64,000 bases of DNA from an uncultured Acetatifactor sp. (GTDB taxonomy: Bacteria; Bacillota; Clostridia; Lachnospirales; Lachnospiraceae). The position numbers and the translations under genes were made by a program. Below are positions 25,720 through 33,918 of this stretch, in pieces. The notes beneath the pieces were generated by a model. The model did no database searches. It was not told where the DNA came from and saw only the letters and a list, made by a program, of their open reading frames with translations. The stretch lies in contig CAKSAN010000004.1 of the NCBI GenBank assembly GCA_934436435.1, positions 62,001 through 126,000 on the forward strand. Reading direction: 5' to 3'. How positions within the stretch are numbered: position 1 is the stretch's first letter; each line of letters opens with the position of its first letter.

Positions 25720-27099
25720 ATGGTAAGGAAAATGTTAGAAGGACAAAAATGTCTGGTCATCGGCTCCGGCATCAGCGGAATCGGTGCAGTGGCTTTACTG
25801 GAAAAATACCATGCAGACGTGGTTCTGTATGACAGCAGTGATAAATTGACAAAGGAAGATCTGGAGGCGAAGCTTCCGGAGGGAAGTAAGGCGGTCTGCA
25901 TCGCCGGGGAACTCCCAGAGGAGGTGGAACTGGGCATCGAGGCCGCCATTTTGAGTCCCGGAGTGCCTACGGATATTCCGCTGGTGAACCGTATGAGAGA
26001 CCGTGGGGTACAGATTTTGGGTGAGATCGAGCTGGGATTCCTTGCGGAGCAGGGCAGAGTGATCGCCATTACCGGTACTAACGGCAAGACGACGACCACC
26101 ACACTGACCGGTGAGATCATGAAGGCTCATTTCGGTACAGAGAAGACTTTTGTAGTGGGCAATATCGGTAACCCCTATACGCTGGAAGTATCCAAGACTT
26201 CCAAGGACAGCGTCACCGTGGGAGAGATCAGTTCTTTCCAGCTGGAGACCATACATACATTCCATCCGGTGGTATCGGCGATCCTGAACATCACACCGGA
26301 TCACCTGAACAGACATCACACCATGGAAGCCTATGTGGCAGCCAAGGAGGCGGTGGCTTCCCATCAGACCAAAGCAGACATCTGTGTGCTGAATTATGAC
26401 AATGATTACACCAGAGATTTCGCAGGAAGATGTCCGGCCACTCCGGTACTGTTCTCCTCTCATCACGAGCTGGAAAACGGTTATTTTCTGCGAGGCGACA
26501 AGATCATCAAAAGCGTGAACGGCGAAGAGCGCGAACTGATGGATATTCATAAGGACATGAATCTGGTAGGCCTGTGCAATGTGGAAAATGTTATGGCAGC
26601 CATTGCCATTGCAGAGGGCATGCAGGTGCCCATGGAGACGATCCTTACTGTGATCCGCGGTTTCCATGCGGTGGAGCACAGAATTGAATTTGTAGCTGCC
26701 AAAGGCGGCGTGGACTATTACAATGATTCCAAGGGAACCAATCCCGATGCGGCCATTCAAGGCATCAAGGCCATGAGCAAGCCCACCGTACTGATCGGTG
26801 GCGGCTATGACAAGCAGAGCGAATACGATGAGTGGATCGACAGTTTTGACGGCAAGGTAAAATGTCTCGTCCTCATCGGTCAGACCAGAGAAAAGATCGC
26901 AGAGTGTGCCAGAAAGCACGGCTTTGACAAGATCCGTTTTGCGGATACCTATGAGGAATGCCTGAAGCTGTGTACCGAACTGGCAGAGCCGGGGGATGCG
27001 GTACTGCTGTCTCCGGCCTGCGCAAGCTGGGGAATGTTCCCGAACTATGAAGTCAGGGGACAGCTTTTTAAGGAATATGTACACGGACTGGCAGAATAA
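25720..27099 (+). CDS. murD: UDP-N-acetylmuramoyl-L-alanine:D-glutamate ligase
   Basis: The protein has 459 residues, or 455 from the ATG at 25732, which starts MLEGQKCLVIGSG and is the more family-like choice. The N-terminal Rossmann domain (VIGSGISGIGAVALL) is followed by the ATP-binding AITGTNGKTTTTTL (about 111-124). Next come EISSFQLETI, NITPDHLNRH and the C-terminal YYNDSKGTNPDAAIQ. It adds D-Glu to the peptidoglycan precursor in the cytosol. It opens the mur/fts cluster and is 37 nt from ftsW. TATAAT at 25688-25693 may be its -10 box. Confidence 0.96.
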   Translation: MVRKMLEGQKCLVIGSGISGIGAVALLEKYHADVVLYDSSDKLTKEDLEAKLPEGSKAVCIAGELPEEVELGIEAAILSPGVPTDIPLVNRMRDRGVQILGEIELGFLAEQGRVIAITGTNGKTTTTTLTGEIMKAHFGTEKTFVVGNIGNPYTLEVSKTSKDSVTVGEISSFQLETIHTFHPVVSAILNITPDHLNRHHTMEAYVAAKEAVASHQTKADICVLNYDNDYTRDFAGRCPATPVLFSSHHELENGYFLRGDKIIKSVNGEERELMDIHKDMNLVGLCNVENVMAAIAIAEGMQVPMETILTVIRGFHAVEHRIEFVAAKGGVDYYNDSKGTNPDAAIQGIKAMSKPTVLIGGGYDKQSEYDEWIDSFDGKVKCLVLIGQTREKIAECARKHGFDKIRFADTYEECLKLCTELAEPGDAVLLSPACASWGMFPNYEVRGQLFKEYVHGLAE

Positions 27100-27136
27100 G
27101 AAGTAATAATTATAGAAGCAAGGAGTAAGAGCAGGC

Positions 27137-28306
27137 ATGGAAGAAACCCGGAGAAAAAGACGAAGAAAGAAACAACAATCCGAATACTTTTTTGACTACA
27201 GCCTGCTCTTTATCGTGCTGTTTTTGCTGGGGTTCGGTCTGATCATGATCTATTCGGCCAGTTCCTATGAGGCCTATGACGCTTACGGGGATGCTGCTTA
27301 TTATATGAAGAAACAGCTGATCGCCAACATCATCGGCCTGGTCTTCATGATGGTCATTGCCAATATTCCCTATGCGTTCTGGGAACGGTTTGCCGTACTG
27401 GGATATGTGGTGTCGATGATCCTGATTTTTCTGGTAAAGACACCGTTAGGTATCAGTTCCCATGGTGCGACCAGATGGATCGGTATTCCGCATACGGGAT
27501 TCAATCTGCAGCCTGCCGAGGTGGCGAAGCTGTGTATGATCCTGTTTCTGGCAAGCCTGGTGTGCAAAATGGGGAAAAGCGTCCGCACCATGAAGGGCTT
27601 TTTCATTATGATGGCTGTGCCCCTGCCGATTGCAGCGTCCGTATATCTCATTACGGATAACTTAAGTTCCGCCATTATTATCATGGGTATCTCCGTGCTG
27701 ATGGTGTTCGTGGCAAGTCCGGATTACAAGAAATTCATCATCATGGGTGGTATTGTGGTGGCGGCTGCGATCCTGTTGGTTGTGGCAGTGATGCAGATGG
27801 GAGACAAGGTCGGCACTTTCCGTCTGGAGAGAATTCTGGTATGGCTGAATCCGGAGAGCCAGGCACAGGATAAGGGATTCCAGACGCTGCAGGCATTGTA
27901 TGCCATTGGAAGCGGCGGTATCTGGGGCAAGGGACTGGGACAGAGCATGCAGAAGTTAAGTTTCCTGCCAGAGGCGCAGAATGATATGATCTTCTCCATC
28001 ATCTGTGAAGAACTGGGACTGTTCGGAGCCATTGCCATTATCCTGATGTTTATTATGCTGCTGTGGCGAATGATGGTGATTGCCAACAATGCACCGGATC
28101 TGTTCGGAGCCATGCTGGTAGTGGGAGTTATGGGACATATTGCCATACAGGCGATCCTGAACATTGCCGTGGTGACCAACTCCATTCCCAACACCGGAAT
28201 CTCATTGCCGTTTATCAGTTACGGAGGTTCTTCGGCTCTGTTTTTGCTGTCGGAGATCGGACTGGTCTTAAGTGTGGCACGGAGGATCCAGTTAAAAGAA
28301 CTGTAA
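27137..28306 (+). CDS. ftsW: FtsW/RodA/SpoVE family peptidoglycan polymerase
   Basis: The protein has 389 residues with a basic cytoplasmic start (RRKRRRKKQQ) and about 10 membrane helices. SEDS-family signatures are present: LIMIYSASSY, GATRWIG, FNLQPAEVAKL, LVWLNPESQAQDKGFQTLQALYAIGSGGIWGKGLG with the QNDMIFSIICEELG motif, and the C-terminal SIPNTGISLPFISYGGSS. SEDS proteins polymerise lipid II with a partner class B PBP. Position between murD and murA/ftsQ/ftsZ points to the septal FtsW, although spoVE is closely similar. No partner PBP is encoded in the window. Confidence 0.9.
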   Translation: MEETRRKRRRKKQQSEYFFDYSLLFIVLFLLGFGLIMIYSASSYEAYDAYGDAAYYMKKQLIANIIGLVFMMVIANIPYAFWERFAVLGYVVSMILIFLVKTPLGISSHGATRWIGIPHTGFNLQPAEVAKLCMILFLASLVCKMGKSVRTMKGFFIMMAVPLPIAASVYLITDNLSSAIIIMGISVLMVFVASPDYKKFIIMGGIVVAAAILLVVAVMQMGDKVGTFRLERILVWLNPESQAQDKGFQTLQALYAIGSGGIWGKGLGQSMQKLSFLPEAQNDMIFSIICEELGLFGAIAIILMFIMLLWRMMVIANNAPDLFGAMLVVGVMGHIAIQAILNIAVVTNSIPNTGISLPFISYGGSSALFLLSEIGLVLSVARRIQLKEL

Positions 28307-28390
28307 GAAAATTACATATCGGAAGACATGGTACGAAACAGCGTATCCCTACATAAGATATAAGTATCTTAAAAACGGGGATGGTGCTGT

Positions 28391-29674
28391 ATGAAAGGAA
28401 TCCGGATACAGGGAGGCATGCCGCTGCAGGGGAAGGTACGCATACAAGGGTCGAAAAATGCGGCACTCCCGATTTTGGCGGCAACACTTCTTACCAATGA
28501 AGTATCCTATATTCAGAACTGCCCGCGCATTGCGGATGTACATCGTTTTGTATATCTGCTCCGGGAACTGGGATGTCTGGTACACTGGCAGGAAAATGGG
28601 ATCCGGGTACAGCCGGGAGGAGAGAGCGGGCTGCCCTGCGCGCGGGCAGAAGCCAGGCGGATGCAGGGAGAAGCCATTACCGGGATGCGGTCTTCGCTGT
28701 GTCTGCTGGGAGCATTGCTCGGCAGGTGCGGTTATGTGACCATGGAGCATCCGGGAGGGTGTGTCATCGGGGAGCGCCCCATCGATCTGCATATCAGGGC
28801 GCTGGAGCAGATGGGGGTCGATTTCCGGGAGGAGAACGGACTGCTGTCTGCACAGGTGAAAGACGAAAAGATGCACGGTGCAGAGATCACACTGGATTTC
28901 CCCAGTGTGGGAGCCACGGAGAATATTTTGCTGGCAGCGGTGAAAGCCATGGGAGATACCAGAATCATCGGAGCTGCCAGAGAACCGGAAGTGACGGCAT
29001 TATGCGAATTCCTGACGGCATGCGGTGCTGTGATCGAGGGGATCGGAAGTACGGAGCTTCTGATCAGGGGCGGCAGGCCGCTCCACGGGACGCAGTTTAC
29101 GGTTCCCGCAGACCGGATCGTGGCGGGAACGTATCTGTTTGCCTGTGTTGCCTGCGGCGGCAGTGCATTGCTGACGGGGGCTCCCTGGGAGCAGATGGAA
29201 GCGGTGACGCTTGTGGCGGAGAAAATGGGGGCACAGTGTATCGCTTCGGAGGAAGGCCTGTTCGTACAATCCTCCGGCAGACCGAAGGCTGTGAACCATA
29301 TACAGACCGGCCCGTATCCGGAGTTTCCCACAGATCTGCAATCGGTGGCAATGGCGGTACTTGCGAAAGCGGATGGCATCAGCTGCATCGAGGAGAATAT
29401 TTTCGAGAACCGTTTTCGGATCGTGGATGCGTTGATACAGATGGGAGCACAGATCCGCAGGAAGGACGGAAGACATGCCGTGATCACCGGGGTGGAGCGG
29501 TTACGGGGAAGTCAGATGGAAGCCTGCGAACTTCGCGGCGGGGCTGCACTGGTTCTGGCAGGGCTCGCGGCGGAGGGCGAGAGCTTTGTGACGGGACAGC
29601 ACTTTATAGAACGCGGATATGAAAATATCTGTAGAGATTTCAGAGAATTAGGAGCACGGATCATCAGTGTATAG
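28391..29674 (+). CDS. murA: UDP-GlcNAc 1-carboxyvinyltransferase
   Basis: The protein has 427 residues, the usual length. The active-site Lys-Asn lies in IQGSKNAALPILAA (about 21), and the fosfomycin-binding catalytic Cys in EHPGGCVIGERPIDLH (about 124). Further signatures are DFPSVGATENIL, EFPTDLQSVAMAVL and the C-terminal RGGAALVLAGLAAEG. It commits UDP-GlcNAc to peptidoglycan by adding enolpyruvate from PEP. Its presence in the division cluster, where other Firmicutes carry murG and murB, is a lineage trait. The last 8 bases overlap ftsQ. Confidence 0.96.
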   Translation: MKGIRIQGGMPLQGKVRIQGSKNAALPILAATLLTNEVSYIQNCPRIADVHRFVYLLRELGCLVHWQENGIRVQPGGESGLPCARAEARRMQGEAITGMRSSLCLLGALLGRCGYVTMEHPGGCVIGERPIDLHIRALEQMGVDFREENGLLSAQVKDEKMHGAEITLDFPSVGATENILLAAVKAMGDTRIIGAAREPEVTALCEFLTACGAVIEGIGSTELLIRGGRPLHGTQFTVPADRIVAGTYLFACVACGGSALLTGAPWEQMEAVTLVAEKMGAQCIASEEGLFVQSSGRPKAVNHIQTGPYPEFPTDLQSVAMAVLAKADGISCIEENIFENRFRIVDALIQMGAQIRRKDGRHAVITGVERLRGSQMEACELRGGAALVLAGLAAEGESFVTGQHFIERGYENICRDFRELGARIISV

Positions 29675-30401
29675 AGACCGAAGCAAAATTATCAGAAGAA
29701 TAGTGATCATAGGCATCCTGTTGCTGGCACTGGGCGGGGGTGCGGTGGTATTGCACTCCGTGTATACGGTTCGTACCGTGTATGTGGAGGGTAATGTGCA
29801 CTATACCGAGGATGAGATCAAAGAGATCGTAATGGCAGGTCCTCTGGGGGACAATTCCCTGTATCTGTCATTAAAGTATCGGGACAGAGGCATTCAGAAT
29901 ATTCCCTTTGTGGATGTGATGAATGTATCCATTCTGGCTCCCGATACCATCAAGATCACCGTATATGAAAAAGCACTGGCGGGATATGTCAAATACCTGG
30001 ATACTTACATGTATTTTGATAAGGACGGCTATGTGGTGGAAAGCTCCGGGATCCGCACCCAGGGAATACCGCAGATCACGGGACTTTCCTTTGATCATAT
30101 TGTGCTGGGGGAACAACTGCCGGTGGAGGATCCGCAGGTGTTTGCCAGGATCATGGATCTGACAAAGCTGCTGAATAAATATTCTCTGGCGGCGGACAAG
30201 ATTTATCTGCATTCTTCCGGAGAGATTACGATCTATTTCGGCCAGATTAAAGTATCCATGGGCAGTGACAACAGCCATCTGGAGGACAAGCTGCAACTGT
30301 TACCGGGCTTTCTGGAGAAGCTGGAAGGAAAGAGTGGGACCCTGCAAATGGAAAACTATGAGGAAGGAAAAGGGAAATTTACTTTCAAGCCGGATGCGTG
30401 A
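29667..30401 (+). CDS. ftsQ: Cell division protein FtsQ/DivIB
   Basis: The protein has 244 residues from a GTG that overlaps the end of murA by 8 bases; AGGAG lies 12 nt upstream. It has a short cytoplasmic start (YRDRSKIIRR), one membrane helix (about 10-31), then a POTRA domain opening VRTVYVEGNVHYTEDEIKEIV and a FtsQ/DivIB beta domain (TIKITVYEKALAGYVKYLDTYMYFDKDGYVVE). The protein bridges early and late division proteins outside the membrane. The order murA-ftsQ-ftsZ, with no ftsA, fits Clostridia of this type. Confidence 0.9.
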   Translation: MYRDRSKIIRRIVIIGILLLALGGGAVVLHSVYTVRTVYVEGNVHYTEDEIKEIVMAGPLGDNSLYLSLKYRDRGIQNIPFVDVMNVSILAPDTIKITVYEKALAGYVKYLDTYMYFDKDGYVVESSGIRTQGIPQITGLSFDHIVLGEQLPVEDPQVFARIMDLTKLLNKYSLAADKIYLHSSGEITIYFGQIKVSMGSDNSHLEDKLQLLPGFLEKLEGKSGTLQMENYEEGKGKFTFKPDA

Positions 30402-30431
30402 AACATTTGTGAAACATTTTGAAAAAATAGG

Positions 30432-30460
30432 TTGCTAAATTTGTAAAATGATTATATGAT
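30432..30460 (+). promoter_or_regulatory. Sigma-A promoter for ftsZ
   Basis: TTGCTA, a 17-bp spacer and TATGAT lie in the 101-nt gap between ftsQ and ftsZ. They give ftsZ its own start about 36 nt before the coding region. Confidence 0.65.
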
Positions 30461-30502
30461 AGTCTATGTGAAGTTGAAAAAGGTTAAAAGGAGGAACTAA
30501 CC

Positions 30503-31699
30503 TTGCTGGAGATTAAGACGAATGACGCGGATGTAGCTGCCAAGATCATCGTAGTCGGTGTAGGCGGTGCGGGTAACAACGCTGTAAATAGAATGGTAGA
30601 TGAGAAAATTGACGGAGTGGATTTCATCGGTGTGAATACCGATAAGCAGGCATTACAGCTCTGCAAAGCTCCGAAACTGTTACAGATTGGTGAGAAGCTG
30701 ACCAAGGGCCTTGGTGCGGGAGCCAAGCCGGAGATCGGCGAGAAGGCAGCCGAGGAGAGTGCGGAAGAGATCTCCGCAGCTCTGAAGGGTGCAGACATGG
30801 TATTTGTCACCTGTGGTATGGGCGGCGGTACCGGAACCGGAGCTGCTCCGGTAGTGGCCAAGCTTGCGAAGGACATGGGCATCTTAACCGTTGGTGTGGT
30901 AACGAAGCCTTTCCGCTTTGAAGCAAAAGCCCGTATGGTCAATGCATTAAACGGTATCGAGCGTATCAAGGAACACGTGGATACCCTGATCGTGATCCCC
31001 AATGACAAGCTTCTGGAGATCGTGGACAGACGTACCACCATGCCCGAAGCACTGAAGAAGGCTGACGAAGTATTGCAGCAGGCAGTACAGGGAATCACTG
31101 ACCTGATCAATGTTCCCGCAGTGATCAATCTGGACTTTGCAGATGTACAGACCGTTATGAAGGACAAGGGTATCGCTCACATCGGTATTGGTGAAGGCAA
31201 GGGCGATGACAAGGCTATGGAAGCTGTCAAGATGGCAGTGGAGAGCCCTCTGTTAGAGACCACGATTTCCGGTGCTACCCATGTTATCATCAATATTTCC
31301 GGCGACATCACTCTGGCAGATGCTTCCGATGCAGCAAGCTATGTACAGGAGCTGGCAGGCGACGATGTGAACATTATCTTCGGTGCCATGTATGATGAGT
31401 CCAAGTCCGACAGCTGCACCATTACGGTTATTGCTACCGGTCTGGAAGATAAAGTAAACAATGCGGTACAGAACCGTCTGGGCGGAGGCGCTGCTTTCAG
31501 ACAGCCCGCATCCCATATGACTCCGACTTCTTTGAAGGGAATGAATTTACAGCCTACGATGCCTACCGCACCTGCAGGACAGGGAGGACAGGCTCAGAGA
31601 CCCGTACAGCCCGTACCCGGTATTCATAAGCCCGCAGACATCAGAAGCTCCGTAGAGGAGAAATCTCTGAAGATTCCTGATTTCTTGCAGAGAAAATAA
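30503..31699 (+). CDS. ftsZ: Tubulin-like division GTPase FtsZ
   Basis: The protein has 398 residues and begins with a rare TTG codon, supported by a full AGGAGG 8 nt upstream and by the family start ([26 protein letters not shown]). The tubulin signature [12 protein letters not shown] (about 105-116), the T7 loop [11 protein letters not shown] and the C-terminal partner peptide KIPDFLQRK are present. It polymerises into the Z ring and sets the division site. A linker rich in Pro, Gln and Thr precedes the C-terminal peptide. It has its own promoter and a strong terminator, so it can be expressed apart from the upstream cluster. Confidence 0.98.
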   Translation: MLEIKTNDADVAAKIIVVGVGGAGNNAVNRMVDEKIDGVDFIGVNTDKQALQLCKAPKLLQIGEKLTKGLGAGAKPEIGEKAAEESAEEISAALKGADMVFVTCGMGGGTGTGAAPVVAKLAKDMGILTVGVVTKPFRFEAKARMVNALNGIERIKEHVDTLIVIPNDKLLEIVDRRTTMPEALKKADEVLQQAVQGITDLINVPAVINLDFADVQTVMKDKGIAHIGIGEGKGDDKAMEAVKMAVESPLLETTISGATHVIINISGDITLADASDAASYVQELAGDDVNIIFGAMYDESKSDSCTITVIATGLEDKVNNAVQNRLGGGAAFRQPASHMTPTSLKGMNLQPTMPTAPAGQGGQAQRPVQPVPGIHKPADIRSSVEEKSLKIPDFLQRK

Positions 31700-31740
31700 T
31701 ACTTAGCGGTTATTGCGGTAAATAGCAGAACATAATAGGA

Positions 31741-31774
31741 GCCACGACACAGATTACTGTGTTGTGGCCTTTTT
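31741..31774 (+). terminator. Terminator after ftsZ
   Basis: GCCACGACAC and GTGTTGTGGC pair (one G-T) around an 8-nt loop and are followed by CTTTTT. Confidence 0.88.
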
Positions 31775-31821
31775 GTCGCATAAGTTTATCCTTTTTTTAG
31801 AATAAGGTAAGAGAATATCCA

Positions 31822-31850
31822 TTGATTGTGGGGCAAAAAATGGCTATGAT
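31822..31850 (+). promoter_or_regulatory. Sigma-A promoter for ftsH
   Basis: TTGATT, a 17-bp spacer and TATGAT lie 64 nt upstream of the preferred ftsH start codon. Confidence 0.6.
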
Positions 31851-31913
31851 TGATTTATTATTACAGAAATGGACAATAATACAGGAAACGAAGGAATAAG
31901 AAAGGGAAAACGT

Positions 31914-33737
31914 ATGCAGGAAGTAAAACAACCTAATAAAAAGCCATTTATTTTTTACTACCTGATCGCGCTTGTGGCGATTATGCTGATCAACAGCCTG
32001 TTGGTACCGCAGATCGCACAGCGGGCGGTGAAGGAGGTGGATTACAACACCTTTATGCAGATGACTTATGACAAGCAGATCGATGAGGTACAGATCCAGG
32101 ATAACCAGATCGTATTCACGGCCAAGGATGACAAGACCATATATAAGACCGGTCTGATGGACGATCCGGACAGAACCCAGAGACTGTATGACAGTGGTGC
32201 ACAGTTCTCCAGTGAGATCGTGGAGGAAGCGTCCCCAATCTTGAGCTTTCTGATCAGCTGGTTACTTCCGTTGGTTATTATCATTGGGTTCGGACAGTTT
32301 ATGTATCGTCAGATGGCGAAAAAGGCCGGCGGTGACTCCATGATGTTCGGTATGGGAGGTATGGGCAAGAGCAATGCGAAAGTCTATGTGAAATCCTCTA
32401 ACGGTATCAAGTTCACGGATGTGGCCGGTGAGGATGAAGCGAAGGAAAATCTGACGGAGATCGTGGAATACCTGCATGATCCTGAAAAATATAAGGAGAT
32501 CGGTGCTTCCATGCCGAAGGGCATTCTGTTAGTAGGCCCTCCCGGAACCGGTAAAACGATGCTGGCCAAGGCAGTAGCCGGAGAAGCCAATGTTCCCTTC
32601 TTCTCCATGTCCGGTTCCGAATTCGTGGAAATGTTCGTAGGTATGGGCGCGTCCAAGGTCAGAGACCTGTTCAAGCAGGCAAAGGAGAAGGCACCCTGTA
32701 TCGTATTTATCGATGAGATCGATGCCATCGGTAAAAAGCGTGACGGCCAGATCGGCGGCAATGATGAGAGAGAGCAGACTCTGAACCAGCTGCTGACCGA
32801 GATGGATGGTTTTGAAGGCAACAACGGTGTCATCATTCTGGCAGCTACCAACCGTCCGGAGAGTCTGGATCCCGCACTTTTACGACCCGGCCGTTTTGAC
32901 AGACGTGTGCCGGTAGAACTTCCCGACCTGAAAGGAAGAGAAGAGATCTTAAAGGTACATGCCCGTAAGATCAAAATAGCGGACAACGTGGACTTCAACA
33001 AGATCGCCCGTATGGCCTCAGGCGCTTCCGGTGCTGAGCTTGCCAATATTGTCAACGAGGCAGCACTCCGGGCAGTCAGAGACGGCCGGAAGTTCGCTAC
33101 CCAGGCGGATCTGGAAGAGAGCATCGAAGTCGTTATCGCAGGTTATCAGAAGAAGAATGCCATCCTTACGGATAAGGAGAAGAGGATCGTAGCTTACCAT
33201 GAGATCGGTCATGCGCTGGTGGTGGCAAAGCAGACTAATTCCGCACCGGTACAGAAGATCACCATTGTACCCCGTACTTCCGGTGCACTGGGCTACACCA
33301 TGCAGGTGGAAGAGGAAGGCAACCATTACCTTATGACCAAGGAAGAGATGGAGAACAAGATCGCCACACTGACCGGTGGCCGGGCAGCGGAAGAGATCGT
33401 ATTCGGATCCGTTACCACCGGAGCCTCCAATGATATTGAGCAGGCTACCAAGCTGGCCAGAGGCATGATCACCCGCTACGGTATGAGTAAGGATTTTGAT
33501 ATGGTAGCCATGGAGACCGTGACCAACCAGTATCTGGGCGGAGATTCCTCCCTGACCTGTTCCATGGAGACCCAGACCGCCATTGACAGAGAAGTGGTGG
33601 AACTGGTGAAGCGCCAGCATGAGAAGGCAGGACAGATCCTGCTGGAGAACCGGGCAAAGCTGGACGAATTGTCCCAGTATTTATATGAAAAAGAGACCAT
33701 TACCGGAGAAGAGTTTATGAAGATCCTGAATTCTTAA
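31914..33737 (+). CDS. ftsH: ATP-dependent zinc metalloprotease FtsH
   Basis: The preferred ATG at 31914 (AAAGGG 7 nt upstream) gives 607 residues; an ATG at 31869 has no ribosome site. Two membrane helices (about 12-32 and 102-122) enclose a small outer domain. The AAA domain has Walker A GPPGTGKT (about 209), Walker B CIVFIDEIDAIG, and the SRH ATNRPESLDPALLRPGRFDRR. The protease Zn site is HEIGH (about 428-432), where most FtsH proteins have HEAGH; the metal ligands are unaffected. It degrades membrane and regulatory proteins as a hexamer. It is monocistronic with its own promoter and terminator. Confidence 0.97.
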   Translation: MQEVKQPNKKPFIFYYLIALVAIMLINSLLVPQIAQRAVKEVDYNTFMQMTYDKQIDEVQIQDNQIVFTAKDDKTIYKTGLMDDPDRTQRLYDSGAQFSSEIVEEASPILSFLISWLLPLVIIIGFGQFMYRQMAKKAGGDSMMFGMGGMGKSNAKVYVKSSNGIKFTDVAGEDEAKENLTEIVEYLHDPEKYKEIGASMPKGILLVGPPGTGKTMLAKAVAGEANVPFFSMSGSEFVEMFVGMGASKVRDLFKQAKEKAPCIVFIDEIDAIGKKRDGQIGGNDEREQTLNQLLTEMDGFEGNNGVIILAATNRPESLDPALLRPGRFDRRVPVELPDLKGREEILKVHARKIKIADNVDFNKIARMASGASGAELANIVNEAALRAVRDGRKFATQADLEESIEVVIAGYQKKNAILTDKEKRIVAYHEIGHALVVAKQTNSAPVQKITIVPRTSGALGYTMQVEEEGNHYLMTKEEMENKIATLTGGRAAEEIVFGSVTTGASNDIEQATKLARGMITRYGMSKDFDMVAMETVTNQYLGGDSSLTCSMETQTAIDREVVELVKRQHEKAGQILLENRAKLDELSQYLYEKETITGEEFMKILNS

Positions 33738-33757
33738 ATAAGCGTTTCCGGAAAAGA

Positions 33758-33790
33758 CGGAATCGGCAGTTGTGCCGGTTCCGTTTTTTT
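33758..33790 (+). terminator. Terminator after ftsH
   Basis: CGGAATCGGC pairs with GCCGGTTCCG around a short loop and is followed by seven T residues. Confidence 0.9.
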
Positions 33791-33918
33791 GTTAAAGAAA
33801 TCTTAAACAAAAGGTAAAAGCATCTTAACCTGTGCCTGCTGTTATCTTAAAAAAGAAACCGCTATACTTTTCCTGTAAGAAAAAGTTGTGGAACGACACA
33901 GCAGAATGGGAGAAAAGG

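Noticed and set aside
25795..27138. A 447-residue minus-strand frame opposite murD
   Set aside because: It is antisense to a clearly coding murD and has no family features.
28573..29622. A 349-residue plus-strand frame inside murA
   Set aside because: It overlaps murA in another frame, and its Gly/Arg/Ser-rich composition is that of a shifted reading.
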